Positions 22,182 through 28,895 of a DNA stretch of 29,236 nt are shown one piece after another. The notes below the pieces were generated by a model. That model saw only the letters and a program-made list of their open reading frames with translations. It ran no database searches and was not told the DNA's origin. The position numbers and the translations under genes were made by a program. The stretch's first letter is position 1, and each line of letters begins with the position of its first letter. Location: contig CAKQTE010000041.1 in the NCBI GenBank assembly GCA_934276485.1, positions 1-29,236 of the forward strand, given 5' to 3'. Source of the DNA: an uncultured Spirochaetales bacterium. GTDB taxonomy: Bacteria > Spirochaetota > Spirochaetia > Sphaerochaetales > Sphaerochaetaceae.

Positions 22182-23333
22182 TCAAATAAATGAAACGTAA
22201 TTACCTAAGTCATCTCCAAGTAAAGGAGATGCATAATCAATGAACTCCTTCTTCATCTTGAAGTTATCTGTATCAATCCACTCAAGTGGAACTGTTCTTT
22301 CTTCTAGAATCTCTGAACTGATAGGCTTTGCAACAACATGTGTTCTATACTCGCCTTCCTCACGCTCAATGATTGACATATAGCCATTCTTGCCTTCAAG
22401 AGCAGTACGCATTGATACTCTTCCACACTCAATGGCCTCCTCCCTATCGACAGAGGATACCCACTTCTCACTTGCGCGCCCAAGCACTCCAGGCTTTTCA
22501 CTACGAGCCTTGATTCCAGTTTCCTTGATTATTAGATTAGCTAGATGAGATGAAACATCTCCATAGTAGACACTTCTTCCAACCTGGAAGATTGGGTCTA
22601 CGATAGGATTTCCGTCCTTTGTCTTCAGGCCCTCTGAAGCAAGGACAATTACTCCACCCTTCTCTCTATATAGCTCTTCGGCTCTCTTTAAAAATGATTC
22701 CTGATCAAATGGAACCTCAGGAAGAAGCACCATATCTGGATAAGAAAGCTCTTCGCATTTTGCAAACTCTCCGCTAGCTGTGATCCAACCTGCGTTACGA
22801 CCAAATGTCTCAATTACAACGATATGGATAGGTAGTCCCCTTACATCATTTGCAACTTCCCTAACGCTTCCAGCAATATATCTAGCAGCAGAGCCAAAGC
22901 CTGGGCTATGGTCTGTGATCGAAAGATCGTTATCCATTGTCTTAGGAACACCACAGACAGTTATTCCACTTCCTTTTGCAGCTTGGGACAGCTTGAAAGC
23001 TGTATCCATTGAACCGTTTCCACCTGTATGTAGAACATATGAAATATCAAGTTCTTTTAGGCGTTCTACCATCTTAGAGTAGTCCTCTGCTTCCAAATGA
23101 TCACGACCTGTTCCGATTGCAGAACCTGGAGTATGAACTAGCTTTTCAAAGTCAGAGTCCGGACGATTTGTCAAATCGATGATATCGGAACGCAAAAGTC
23201 CACCTGTACCAAAACGAGAAGCCAAAAGCTTGCCCTTGAATCCTATTTTTCTTGCTTCCGATAATGATCCATATAAAGAAGCATTGATAACTGCAGTTGG
23301 TGCACCGCCATGCATAACCAAGAGATTACCCAC
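22182..23333 (-). CDS. Phosphofructokinase family protein (ATP or pyrophosphate donor uncertain)
   Basis: The family phosphorylates fructose 6-phosphate at C1. The 383-residue product has the nucleotide/PPi-loop GGNGS (104-108), PKTMDNDL (130-137) with the catalytic-region Asp, GFGSAARY, and ETFGRNAGW (175-183). ATP enzymes have GGDG with PGTIDND; PPi enzymes have GGDD with PKTIDND. This one combines a Gly with the PPi-type Lys131 and replaces the first Asp by Asn106, so the donor cannot be read off. It starts with GTG, supported by GGAGG five bases upstream. It is the first gene of the five-gene operon. A promoter should lie in the 92 bases upstream, but I find no convincing pair of boxes. 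Confidence 0.9.
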   Translation of the reverse strand: MGNLLVMHGGAPTAVINASLYGSLSEARKIGFKGKLLASRFGTGGLLRSDIIDLTNRPDSDFEKLVHTPGSAIGTGRDHLEAEDYSKMVERLKELDISYVLHTGGNGSMDTAFKLSQAAKGSGITVCGVPKTMDNDLSITDHSPGFGSAARYIAGSVREVANDVRGLPIHIVVIETFGRNAGWITASGEFAKCEELSYPDMVLLPEVPFDQESFLKRAEELYREKGGVIVLASEGLKTKDGNPIVDPIFQVGRSVYYGDVSSHLANLIIKETGIKARSEKPGVLGRASEKWVSSVDREEAIECGRVSMRTALEGKNGYMSIIEREEGEYRTHVVAKPISSEILEERTVPLEWIDTDNFKMKKEFIDYASPLLGDDLGNYVSFI

Positions 23334-23425
23334 CTAAACCTCCAAAAAAAACACATCTAAAGATATGGTAAAATCCAATATTCAAACCCACAAGTAGCAA
23401 ATTAATTCATACACTACAAGCAAAA

Positions 23426-23650
23426 TCATATTAGCATCACAAATGAAAAAAGAAATATAAATGCCAAGTCAAAAGCCAAAGCTATCGACGAGCAAACGAT
23501 GCCTGCGATAGCCAAACCATATTTTCCTTCTTCCTTTCTTCCAAGGATACCAAAGATCAAGCCCAGAATTGCAATGATAAATCCAATTAGGCCATGAAAG
23601 AAAGAATTAAGAAGTGCAATTATTCCTAGAACAAGTGACGCTATTGCCAT
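23426..23650 (-). CDS. Small DUF4190-like membrane protein
   Basis: This 74-residue protein has two hydrophobic hairpin segments joined by a charged turn: ASLVLGIIALL...LIGFIIAILGLIFGILG, then RKEEGKYGLAIAGIVCSSIALAF. The pattern of a Gly-rich helix, a short RKEEG loop and a GLAIAGIV helix is typical of DUF4190-type small membrane proteins, whose function is not known. I use the ATG at 23648-23650, three bases past the TSUP stop; an in-frame TTG overlaps that stop. No Shine-Dalgarno site is evident, so translation may depend on coupling to the permease gene. Confidence 0.7.
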   Translation of the reverse strand: MAIASLVLGIIALLNSFFHGLIGFIIAILGLIFGILGRKEEGKYGLAIAGIVCSSIALAFDLAFIFLFSFVMLI

Positions 23651-23652
23651 AA

Positions 23653-24432
23653 TCAAAGAACTGAAAATCTCAATACATTATAAACTGAGATAAGTGTAAT
23701 TACTATCAAAAGGATAAGGAATAGCTTATCAACAGCTTTGTTGTCCATCTTCTTTGATGCCCAGCGTCCAATTGATGCGCCAACTACTGCACATGCCATC
23801 ATCAACAATAGTATTGGCCACTCGAAATGAGGAACAGAACTTGTAACAAGTGCGCTTACGAGTGAGACAACCTGGGAGAAGAAGATTACAAACAATGAAC
23901 ACAAAGCGGATGTCTTGGTATCCATTGAGAAGAAATATGAAAGGATCATGATATTGATCGGACCTCCTCCGATTCCTAGGAAGGAAGAGAAGATGCCAAG
24001 AAGAACACCCAATAGTCCTGCAACATAGAAGTTCTGAACATTCTTTTTCTGAATTCTGTTCTTGTTTATGTGATATAGCAAAACAGCGAGAGTCAGGATT
24101 ACCATTACGATGTTCTGTATAAGGCTTACTGTTTTTGAAGGTACTGCTGATACCGATAGATCAAATAGCCACTTTCCAATTAGACCACCGAGTGCTCCAC
24201 CGAGAGCAAGAGGGAGAGCTCTCTTTTCAACCTTGGTGCCACCCATATAGCTTCTGAGAAGAGAAACTATAGTCATTGTCAAAACTGTTGTACCAGATAG
24301 GAAGCTGATCTCTGAAGCTGGCATTGAACAAATTGCATCCATAACAGGCTTGATGATTACCCCACCACCAATTCCTGAGATAGAACCGATAATCGTTGCT
24401 ACAAATACTGTGATTGCTATGATGAATTCCAT
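23653..24432 (-). CDS. TSUP (TauE/SafE) family permease
   Basis: TSUP proteins move sulfite, sulfoacetate or other small organosulfur or carboxylate anions across the inner membrane. The 259-residue product has about eight membrane segments in two repeats, each with a Gly-rich signature: GSISGIGGGVIIKP near residue 16-29 and GIFSSFLGIGGGPINI near 146-161. An open frame extends 40 residues upstream, but that part is polar and unlike the family. The ATG at 24430-24432 lies seven bases past a -10 box with a -35 at 17 bases, so I start there. It is divergent from tatD and followed by the DUF4190-like gene. The substrate cannot be told. Confidence 0.9.
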   Translation of the reverse strand: MEFIIAITVFVATIIGSISGIGGGVIIKPVMDAICSMPASEISFLSGTTVLTMTIVSLLRSYMGGTKVEKRALPLALGGALGGLIGKWLFDLSVSAVPSKTVSLIQNIVMVILTLAVLLYHINKNRIQKKNVQNFYVAGLLGVLLGIFSSFLGIGGGPINIMILSYFFSMDTKTSALCSLFVIFFSQVVSLVSALVTSSVPHFEWPILLLMMACAVVGASIGRWASKKMDNKAVDKLFLILLIVITLISVYNVLRFSVL

Positions 24433-24439
24433 ATCTTTG

Positions 24440-24468
24440 ATTCTACAATTTAAAATAGTTAAGAACAA
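24440..24468 (-). promoter_or_regulatory. Leaderless-type promoter of the TSUP gene
   Basis: On the minus strand TTGTTC (24468-24463), 17 bases, TAGAAT (24445-24440), then seven bases to the ATG. There is no Shine-Dalgarno site. Confidence 0.65.
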
Positions 24469-24491
24469 CCGATACCTCGTTTTCAAAACTC

Positions 24492-24521
24492 TTGAATCAT
24501 CAACAAAAAAGGAAATAACAT
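24492..24521 (+). promoter_or_regulatory. Leaderless-type promoter of tatD
   Basis: TTGAAT (24492-24497), 18 bases, TAACAT (24516-24521), then seven bases to the ATG at 24529. An AAAGGA further upstream is too far from the ATG to act as a Shine-Dalgarno site and would not be in the mRNA if this promoter is right. Confidence 0.6.
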
Positions 24522-24528
24522 TGCTTCT

Positions 24529-25320
24529 ATGACAATTGACACGCATTTTCACTACCCATCCATGCTCAGACGCGACAACACACTCTCTCTTCCAGAATCA
24601 ATTATCGGATTGGAAATTGGCCTCGATGGCGGAGACCTAGAGAGTAGAATCAAGCTAATTGGAAACAACAAAAATATTTATCTTTCCGTTGGAGCTGGCC
24701 CTTGGGTACTTGATCGAGAAGACTTTGTCTCAATAGATGATGAGGTTGAAAAGCTTGAGAATGATATAATCCAATATGGCGCTGATGCTATTGGTGAAAT
24801 TGGATTTGACAACCATTGGGCATATGGAACAAAGGAGATGCAGCTTGAGCTATTTTCAAAACAGATAGAACTAGCAAGAAAATACAATCTCCCTGTATCA
24901 ATCCATTCACGTGATGCTGATGTTGAACTTGAAAATGCAATCAAAGAACGCGCTATTGATGACAAAACAATTCTTCATTGTTTCTCATCCGGCCCAGAGA
25001 TGTGTTCAAAGCTACTTGAAAGCGATGCTTATATCTCATTTGCAGGAAATGTTACATACAAAGGAAACAAATTGATTCAAGAAGCAGTACGAATTGTCCC
25101 TTCAGATAGAATTCTTGTTGAAACAGATTCTCCATACCTTGCTCCTGGAAAGATGAGAGGAAAACTCAACAATCCTGAAAATACGGAAATCACATTAGAT
25201 TATCTTGCCTCACTAAGGTGTGAAGACAAAGAAGCGCTGAAGGAAACGATTATCAATAACTTTCTTCGCTTAATGGGATCATCTGAGAGCAAAGTCAAGA
25301 GAGATATTGCCACTATCTAA
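24529..25320 (+). CDS. tatD: TatD family metal-dependent deoxyribonuclease
   Basis: TatD enzymes are cytoplasmic metal-dependent 3'-5' exonucleases linked to DNA repair and turnover. The 263-residue product has the metal ligands in place: THFH (His6, His8), GEIGFDNHW (Glu90), SIHSRDA (His126), LHCFSSG (His150) and VETDSPYLAP (Asp200). The length is normal. Its start follows the leaderless pattern. The last 42 bases overlap, tail to tail, the convergent gene for an unknown anchored protein. Confidence 0.93.
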   Translation: MTIDTHFHYPSMLRRDNTLSLPESIIGLEIGLDGGDLESRIKLIGNNKNIYLSVGAGPWVLDREDFVSIDDEVEKLENDIIQYGADAIGEIGFDNHWAYGTKEMQLELFSKQIELARKYNLPVSIHSRDADVELENAIKERAIDDKTILHCFSSGPEMCSKLLESDAYISFAGNVTYKGNKLIQEAVRIVPSDRILVETDSPYLAPGKMRGKLNNPENTEITLDYLASLRCEDKEALKETIINNFLRLMGSSESKVKRDIATI

Positions 25321-25971
25321 AGCTAGGGCTTCTTCTATTGCTTTCGACCACTTTGGCATTATGGCCTTTACATTCCTTTGCATTTTTAAAGCGTCTTTAT
25401 CTCTAAAGTCTACAATGATGTTTTTGTTAATATCGTCTCTAATAAGTGCTAGAGCAGAACTTGGATCAAAGATAGCTACATCATCATAATCAGTGATATC
25501 TGCTTTGATGGCATCTATATTTACATTTGATATGCGTCCTGAATAAGAAACACCTTTCCAATCGGGATGCAAATCAAGGATTATATTTGCAATGCTACTA
25601 GAATCAGGATAGATAAACGCAATTGGGTGCTCAATAGATGACCATATCTTTTCATCATCTACCAAGATGTTGATATCCACGCTCTCATCCACTCTACCCC
25701 AGCGCGCACTCTTCGAGTCGACAACATCCACCTTTGCGCAAGGATCCAGAATAACCAAATCAGCATTCATATCAGGTGAATACCTATCTTCTTTAATATA
25801 TCGCACGCGATAGCTCAATCCAATTGGTTTTGGTTTATCAAGCTTTATGGACGATAGCTCATTCGATTCAACATATAAAATCAGAGGGAGTGAAATATAA
25901 TCTACAAAGAGAGCCAAAATGAAGAGAAATACAAAAAATACAACAATAAATTTCATCTTGGCTTTTTTCAT
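25279..25971 (-). CDS. Hypothetical membrane-anchored extracytoplasmic protein
   Basis: This 230-residue protein has an N-terminal basic stretch and one membrane segment (about 7-34, MKFIVVFFVFLFILALFVDYI), with no lipobox cysteine in place. The rest is soluble, with alternating beta and alpha features (ADLVILDPCAKVDVVD; YDDVAIFDPSSALALIRDD) that loosely recall a periplasmic binding-protein lobe. I recognise no family. Its promoter is well formed, and its 3' end overlaps tatD by 42 bases on the other strand, which must constrain both reading frames. A second in-frame ATG at codon 6 is possible, but the -10 spacing supports the first. Confidence 0.7.
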   Translation of the reverse strand: MKKAKMKFIVVFFVFLFILALFVDYISLPLILYVESNELSSIKLDKPKPIGLSYRVRYIKEDRYSPDMNADLVILDPCAKVDVVDSKSARWGRVDESVDINILVDDEKIWSSIEHPIAFIYPDSSSIANIILDLHPDWKGVSYSGRISNVNIDAIKADITDYDDVAIFDPSSALALIRDDINKNIIVDFRDKDALKMQRNVKAIMPKWSKAIEEALALDSGNISLDFALR

Positions 25972-25977
25972 ACAACA

Positions 25978-26006
25978 AGAATAGAATAATGTCGTATGTC
26001 TTGCAA
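25978..26006 (-). promoter_or_regulatory. Leaderless-type promoter of the anchored-protein gene
   Basis: On the minus strand TTGCAA (26006-26001), 17 bases, TATTCT (25983-25978), then six bases to the ATG. No Shine-Dalgarno site is present. Confidence 0.6.
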
Positions 26007-26024
26007 GAAAGATGGACTCATGAA

Positions 26025-26053
26025 TTGACCTAGTTGGTGCAAATCGATAAAGT
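26025..26053 (+). promoter_or_regulatory. Promoter of the main fba gene
   Basis: TTGACC (26025-26030, five of six), 17 bases, TAAAGT (26048-26053). The start near 26060 gives a leader of about 28 bases containing GGAGG. Confidence 0.6.
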
Positions 26054-26088
26054 GATATCGAAATAGAAAAAATATGGAGGTTTTTCCA

Positions 26089-27087
26089 ATGACTAACTAT
26101 AAAGAACTTGGATTGGTAAACTCAAGAGATATGTTTGCCAAGGCAGTTAAGGGTGGATATGCTATTCCAGCTTACAACTTCAACAACATGGAGCAGATGC
26201 AGGCAATCGTACAGGCATGTGTAGAGACAAAGAGCCCTGTTATCCTTCAGGTTTCAAAGGGTGCAAGAGACTATGCTAACATCAACATCCTCAGAAACAT
26301 GGCTCGTGGAGTTGTTGAGTATGCTCATGAACTCGGTTGCGACATTCCAATCGTACTTCATCTAGACCATGGTGATTCTTTCGAGACATGTAAGCAGTGC
26401 ATCGACAACGGATTTTCTTCTGTAATGATCGATGGTTCACACCTCCCATATGACGAGAACGTAGCTCTTACAAAGAAGGTTGTAGAGTATGCTCATCAGT
26501 TCGACGTAACAGTTGAAGGCGAGCTCGGAGTACTTGCAGGAATCGAGGATGAGGTTTCATCAGCAGTTTCTCACTACACAAAGCCAGAAGAAGTTGAGGA
26601 TTTCGTTGCAAAGACTGGCGTTGATTCTCTTGCTATTTCAGTAGGAACATCACACGGTGCTTATAAGTTCACACCAGAACAGTGCACAAGAAACGCAGAA
26701 GGAATCCTTGTTCCACCAGAGCTAAGATTCGATATTCTTGCAGAGATTGAGAAGAAGCTTCCAGGCTTCCCTATCGTACTTCACGGATCTTCATCAGTTC
26801 CACAGGAATATGTAAAGATGATCAACGAGCACGGTGGAAAGCTCACAGACAGTGTTGGTATTCCTGAAGAGCAGCTCAGAAAGGCAGCTAAGTCAGCTGT
26901 TTGCAAGATCAACATCGACTCAGATGGAAGACTTGCTATGACTGGAACAATCAGAAGAATCTTCGACGAGAAGCCAGCAGAGTTCGACCCAAGAAAGTAT
27001 CTTGGACCAGCTAGAGATGCTCTCAGAGAGATGTACAAGCACAAGAACATCAACGTTCTTGGTTCAGCAGGACACGCTCTCGACTAA
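26089..27087 (+). CDS. fba: Fructose-bisphosphate aldolase, class II
   Basis: This is the likely main glycolytic aldolase, cleaving fructose 1,6-bisphosphate to the two triose phosphates with zinc. The 332-residue product has HLDHG (91-95) with the catalytic Asp93, SVMIDGS, VEGELGVLAG, SVGTSHGAYK and LHGSSSVP with the zinc ligands, and KINIDSDGRLA at the phosphate site. The start is the ATG at 26089. An in-frame ATG at 26074 would place the perfect GGAGG (26076-26080) inside the gene, so it is rejected. It has its own promoter and a strong terminator, so it is monocistronic. It is clearly paralogous to the longer aldolase of the sugar operon. Confidence 0.96.
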   Translation: MTNYKELGLVNSRDMFAKAVKGGYAIPAYNFNNMEQMQAIVQACVETKSPVILQVSKGARDYANINILRNMARGVVEYAHELGCDIPIVLHLDHGDSFETCKQCIDNGFSSVMIDGSHLPYDENVALTKKVVEYAHQFDVTVEGELGVLAGIEDEVSSAVSHYTKPEEVEDFVAKTGVDSLAISVGTSHGAYKFTPEQCTRNAEGILVPPELRFDILAEIEKKLPGFPIVLHGSSSVPQEYVKMINEHGGKLTDSVGIPEEQLRKAAKSAVCKINIDSDGRLAMTGTIRRIFDEKPAEFDPRKYLGPARDALREMYKHKNINVLGSAGHALD

Positions 27088-27111
27088 TCGAAAAGTCGAA
27101 AACATATCAAA

Positions 27112-27135
27112 ATGGGCTCTTCGGAGTCCATTTTT
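27112..27135 (+). terminator. Intrinsic terminator of fba with UUCG loop
   Basis: ATGGGCTC (27112-27119) pairs with GAGTCCAT (27124-27131), one G-U pair, around a stable TTCG tetraloop, followed by TTTTTC. Upstream A residues extend the stem with the T-run. It lies 24 bases past the fba stop. Confidence 0.93.
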
Positions 27136-27267
27136 CATTAAATTCTCCTTTATTGGAAAGTATTTATCTTGCAAGGCATTAAATGTATGTGATAGATTAA
27201 CTATTGTGCTTTGTCACGCTAATTTTCTATGAAAAAAACAATACAGTATTTGCCTGTAAGGAGTTTA

Positions 27268-27795
27268 ATGGCTACTAAAGATTTAAGAATCAATCGTCAA
27301 ATACGCGCAAGGGAAGTTTTGGTTATTGACGAACAAGGGGTACAGAGAGGTGTAATGAACACCTTCGACGCATGCGAACTAGCACTGGAAGCTGGACTAG
27401 ATTTGGTAGAAGTATCACCAAACGCAAATCCTCCGGTTTGCAAGATACTGGACTTTGGCAAGTACCGTTTTGAAATGGAAAAGAAGCAAAGGGAGGCAAA
27501 GAAGAATCAGACTGTAGTAAAGATCAAAGAGATCAGAATGCAGCCAAAGATTGAAAAGCATGACCTAGAAACCAAGTCAAAGGCAATTGCCCAGTTCCTT
27601 GCTGAAGGAAACAAGGTAAAGGTATCAATTCGCTTTAGAGGTAGAGAGCTTGCTCACCCAGAGCTAGGAAAGGTTGTACTTGATAAGATTCTAGAGGCTT
27701 TGACCAATCTCGGAGTTCTCTATAATCTAGATAAGGGAGCTTTCATGGAAGGAAAGATGATGAGCATGACAGTATCCCCTGCAAAAAAGCAATAA
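27268..27795 (+). CDS. infC: Translation initiation factor IF-3
   Basis: IF-3 binds the 30S subunit, prevents premature 50S joining and checks the initiator tRNA. The 175-residue product has both domains: N-terminal KDLRINRQIRAREVLVIDEQGVQRGV, then DLVEVSPNANPPVCKILDFGKYRFE, the Lys-rich linker, and the C-terminal KEIRMQPKIEKHDLETK with IRFRGRE. I chose the ATG at 27268 because AAGGAG lies just upstream and family members start close to this point. An in-frame ATG at 27229 adds 13 residues unlike the family and has no Shine-Dalgarno site. It is the first gene of the infC-rpmI-rplT operon. Confidence 0.95.
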   Translation: MATKDLRINRQIRAREVLVIDEQGVQRGVMNTFDACELALEAGLDLVEVSPNANPPVCKILDFGKYRFEMEKKQREAKKNQTVVKIKEIRMQPKIEKHDLETKSKAIAQFLAEGNKVKVSIRFRGRELAHPELGKVVLDKILEALTNLGVLYNLDKGAFMEGKMMSMTVSPAKKQ

Positions 27796-27854
27796 TCTCC
27801 GTACGGAGACTATAATATGTCGCTTCTGGGGTGTGTTCTTGTTCCCAGCGGCAC
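27796..27854 (+). promoter_or_regulatory. Structured leader between infC and rpmI, possible L20 feedback site
   Basis: Directly after the infC stop is a perfect 14-base palindrome, TCTCCGTACGGAGA (27796-27809). A second stem follows: CTGGG (27826-27830) with CCCAG (27844-27848), extended by GC/GC and GT/AC pairs across an internal loop and a bulge. It ends about ten bases before the rpmI Shine-Dalgarno site. A perfect TATAAT at 27811 has no fitting -35. Ribosomal protein L20 is known in E. coli and Bacillus to repress this operon through RNA structure. The link here is inference. Confidence 0.45.
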
Positions 27855-27873
27855 AATTTAGGAGGGCAATAAA

Positions 27874-28071
27874 ATGCCTAAGATGAAAACAAGAAGAGCA
27901 GCTGCAAAGCGCTTCAGAGTTACCGGAGCTGGCAAGGTTGTTTATAAGAAGCAGGGCCTTCGTCATATTCTCACAAAAAAGACTTCCAAGAGAAAGATGA
28001 ATCTAAGACATCCTGGAATTCTTTCCGAAGTAGAAGCAAAGAGAGCAAAAGAAATGCTCCCTTACGCTTAA
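27874..28071 (+). CDS. rpmI: 50S ribosomal protein L35
   Basis: L35 is a small basic protein of the large subunit. The 65-residue product is typical: PKMKTRRAAAKRFRVTGAGKV at the N-terminus, then RHILTKKTSKRKMNLRH and a final helix ending MLPYA. The start is preceded by TAGGAGGG. It lies 78 bases after infC, across a structured leader, and 23 bases before rplT. Confidence 0.97.
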   Translation: MPKMKTRRAAAKRFRVTGAGKVVYKKQGLRHILTKKTSKRKMNLRHPGILSEVEAKRAKEMLPYA

Positions 28072-28094
28072 TCAAAATCAAGGAGTGAGATAAT

Positions 28095-28454
28095 ATGCCA
28101 AGAGCAGTTGACGGTACAAAAAGAAAGGACAGAAGAAAGAAGATTCTCGACCAAGCAAAGGGTTACTATGGTCGCAGAAGCACCAACCACCGCGTAGCAA
28201 AGGATGCTGTTGCTAAAGCAGGACAGTATGCATACCGCGGCAGAAGAGAGAAAAAGAGAGATTTCAGAAAGCTCTGGATCGCAAGAATCAGTGCTGCTGT
28301 ACAGGCTGAGGGTCTAAACTACTCACAGTTCATGCACGGCTTGAAGCTTGCAAACATCGAGCTAAATAGAAAGGCTCTTTCTAACATGGCTATCGAAGAC
28401 AAGGCTGCATTCACAGCTCTTTGTGGTCAGGTAAAAGGAGTTCTCGCCAAATAA
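28095..28454 (+). CDS. rplT: 50S ribosomal protein L20
   Basis: L20 is needed for early 50S assembly and binds 23S rRNA domain II; in studied bacteria it also represses its own operon. The 119-residue product has the basic N-terminal extension (KRKDRRKKILDQAKGYYGRRS), RDFRKLWIARISAA and GLNYSQFMHGLKLANIELNRKALSNMA. The length is normal. AAGGAG precedes the ATG. Confidence 0.97.
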   Translation: MPRAVDGTKRKDRRKKILDQAKGYYGRRSTNHRVAKDAVAKAGQYAYRGRREKKRDFRKLWIARISAAVQAEGLNYSQFMHGLKLANIELNRKALSNMAIEDKAAFTALCGQVKGVLAK

Positions 28455-28468
28455 GCAGGAGGTGACAC

Positions 28469-28813
28469 ATGGATAGAATCGAAAGCAGTAAGCTAATTGC
28501 ACTAAGACAAGAAAGAGCAAAGCATTTGATTAGTCTTTTAAAAGACGAGATCGACGATCTAAAAAGGCGCTTAAGTCTTGTTGAAGTTCATAACGAAGAA
28601 CTTCAAGTGCTCTTTGACAAGCTATCAGCTGACCAAGCTGCAATCGACTCTGCCATTGAAGCATCTCTTGAAAGCGTTGAACAAGATGTTGTTGACGATA
28701 CATTTGATGATGAGATGAATGCAGAAATTGCAGACGCAGAAAGCTTTGTCATTGACGCATCAGATGAAGAAGACGACTTCGACTTCGACGACGATGATGA
28801 CGACGAGGAATAA
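28469..28813 (+). CDS. Small coiled-coil protein with acidic tail, last gene of the infC operon
   Basis: This 114-residue protein starts 14 bases after rplT with a strong AGGAGGT, so it belongs to the ribosomal-protein operon. Residues 1-60 form a likely coiled coil (LIALRQERAKHLISLLKDEIDDLKRRLSLVEVHNEELQVLFDKL). The rest grows steadily more acidic and ends in an unbroken Asp/Glu/Phe run (DEEDDFDFDDDDDDEE). The very low pI contrasts with its neighbours. Spirochaetes such as Treponema have, as I recall, a hypothetical gene at this spot. An acidic partner for basic ribosomal proteins, or a cell-division (ZapB-like) coiled coil, are guesses. The function is unknown. Confidence 0.8.
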   Translation: MDRIESSKLIALRQERAKHLISLLKDEIDDLKRRLSLVEVHNEELQVLFDKLSADQAAIDSAIEASLESVEQDVVDDTFDDEMNAEIADAESFVIDASDEEDDFDFDDDDDDEE

Positions 28814-28826
28814 AATCTTTATGTCC

Positions 28827-28855
28827 AAGGAGGCTAGTTAGCCTCCTTTCTTTTT
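28827..28855 (+). terminator. Intrinsic terminator of the infC operon
   Basis: AAGGAGGCT (28827-28835) pairs perfectly over nine bases with AGCCTCCTT (28840-28848) around AGTT, followed by TCTTTTT. It lies 13 bases past the last stop codon. Confidence 0.93.
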
Positions 28856-28895
28856 CACTATTTTCCTGAAACGTATTTAATTTCAGATTGCTTCA

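Noticed and set aside
24433..24552. 40-residue N-terminal extension of the TSUP permease
   Set aside because: The extension is polar and unlike the family, and the promoter for the gene lies inside it.
26074..26088. Upstream ATG giving a five-residue longer fba
   Set aside because: The perfect GGAGG is inside this extension and is placed to serve the ATG at 26089, where family members start.
27229..27267. Upstream ATG giving a 13-residue longer IF-3
   Set aside because: No Shine-Dalgarno site precedes it, the extra residues do not fit the family, and AAGGAG serves the ATG at 27268.
27811..27816. TATAAT between infC and rpmI as an internal promoter
   Set aside because: There is no acceptable -35 hexamer at 16-18 bases and no extended -10 TG, so it is listed only as part of the structured leader.
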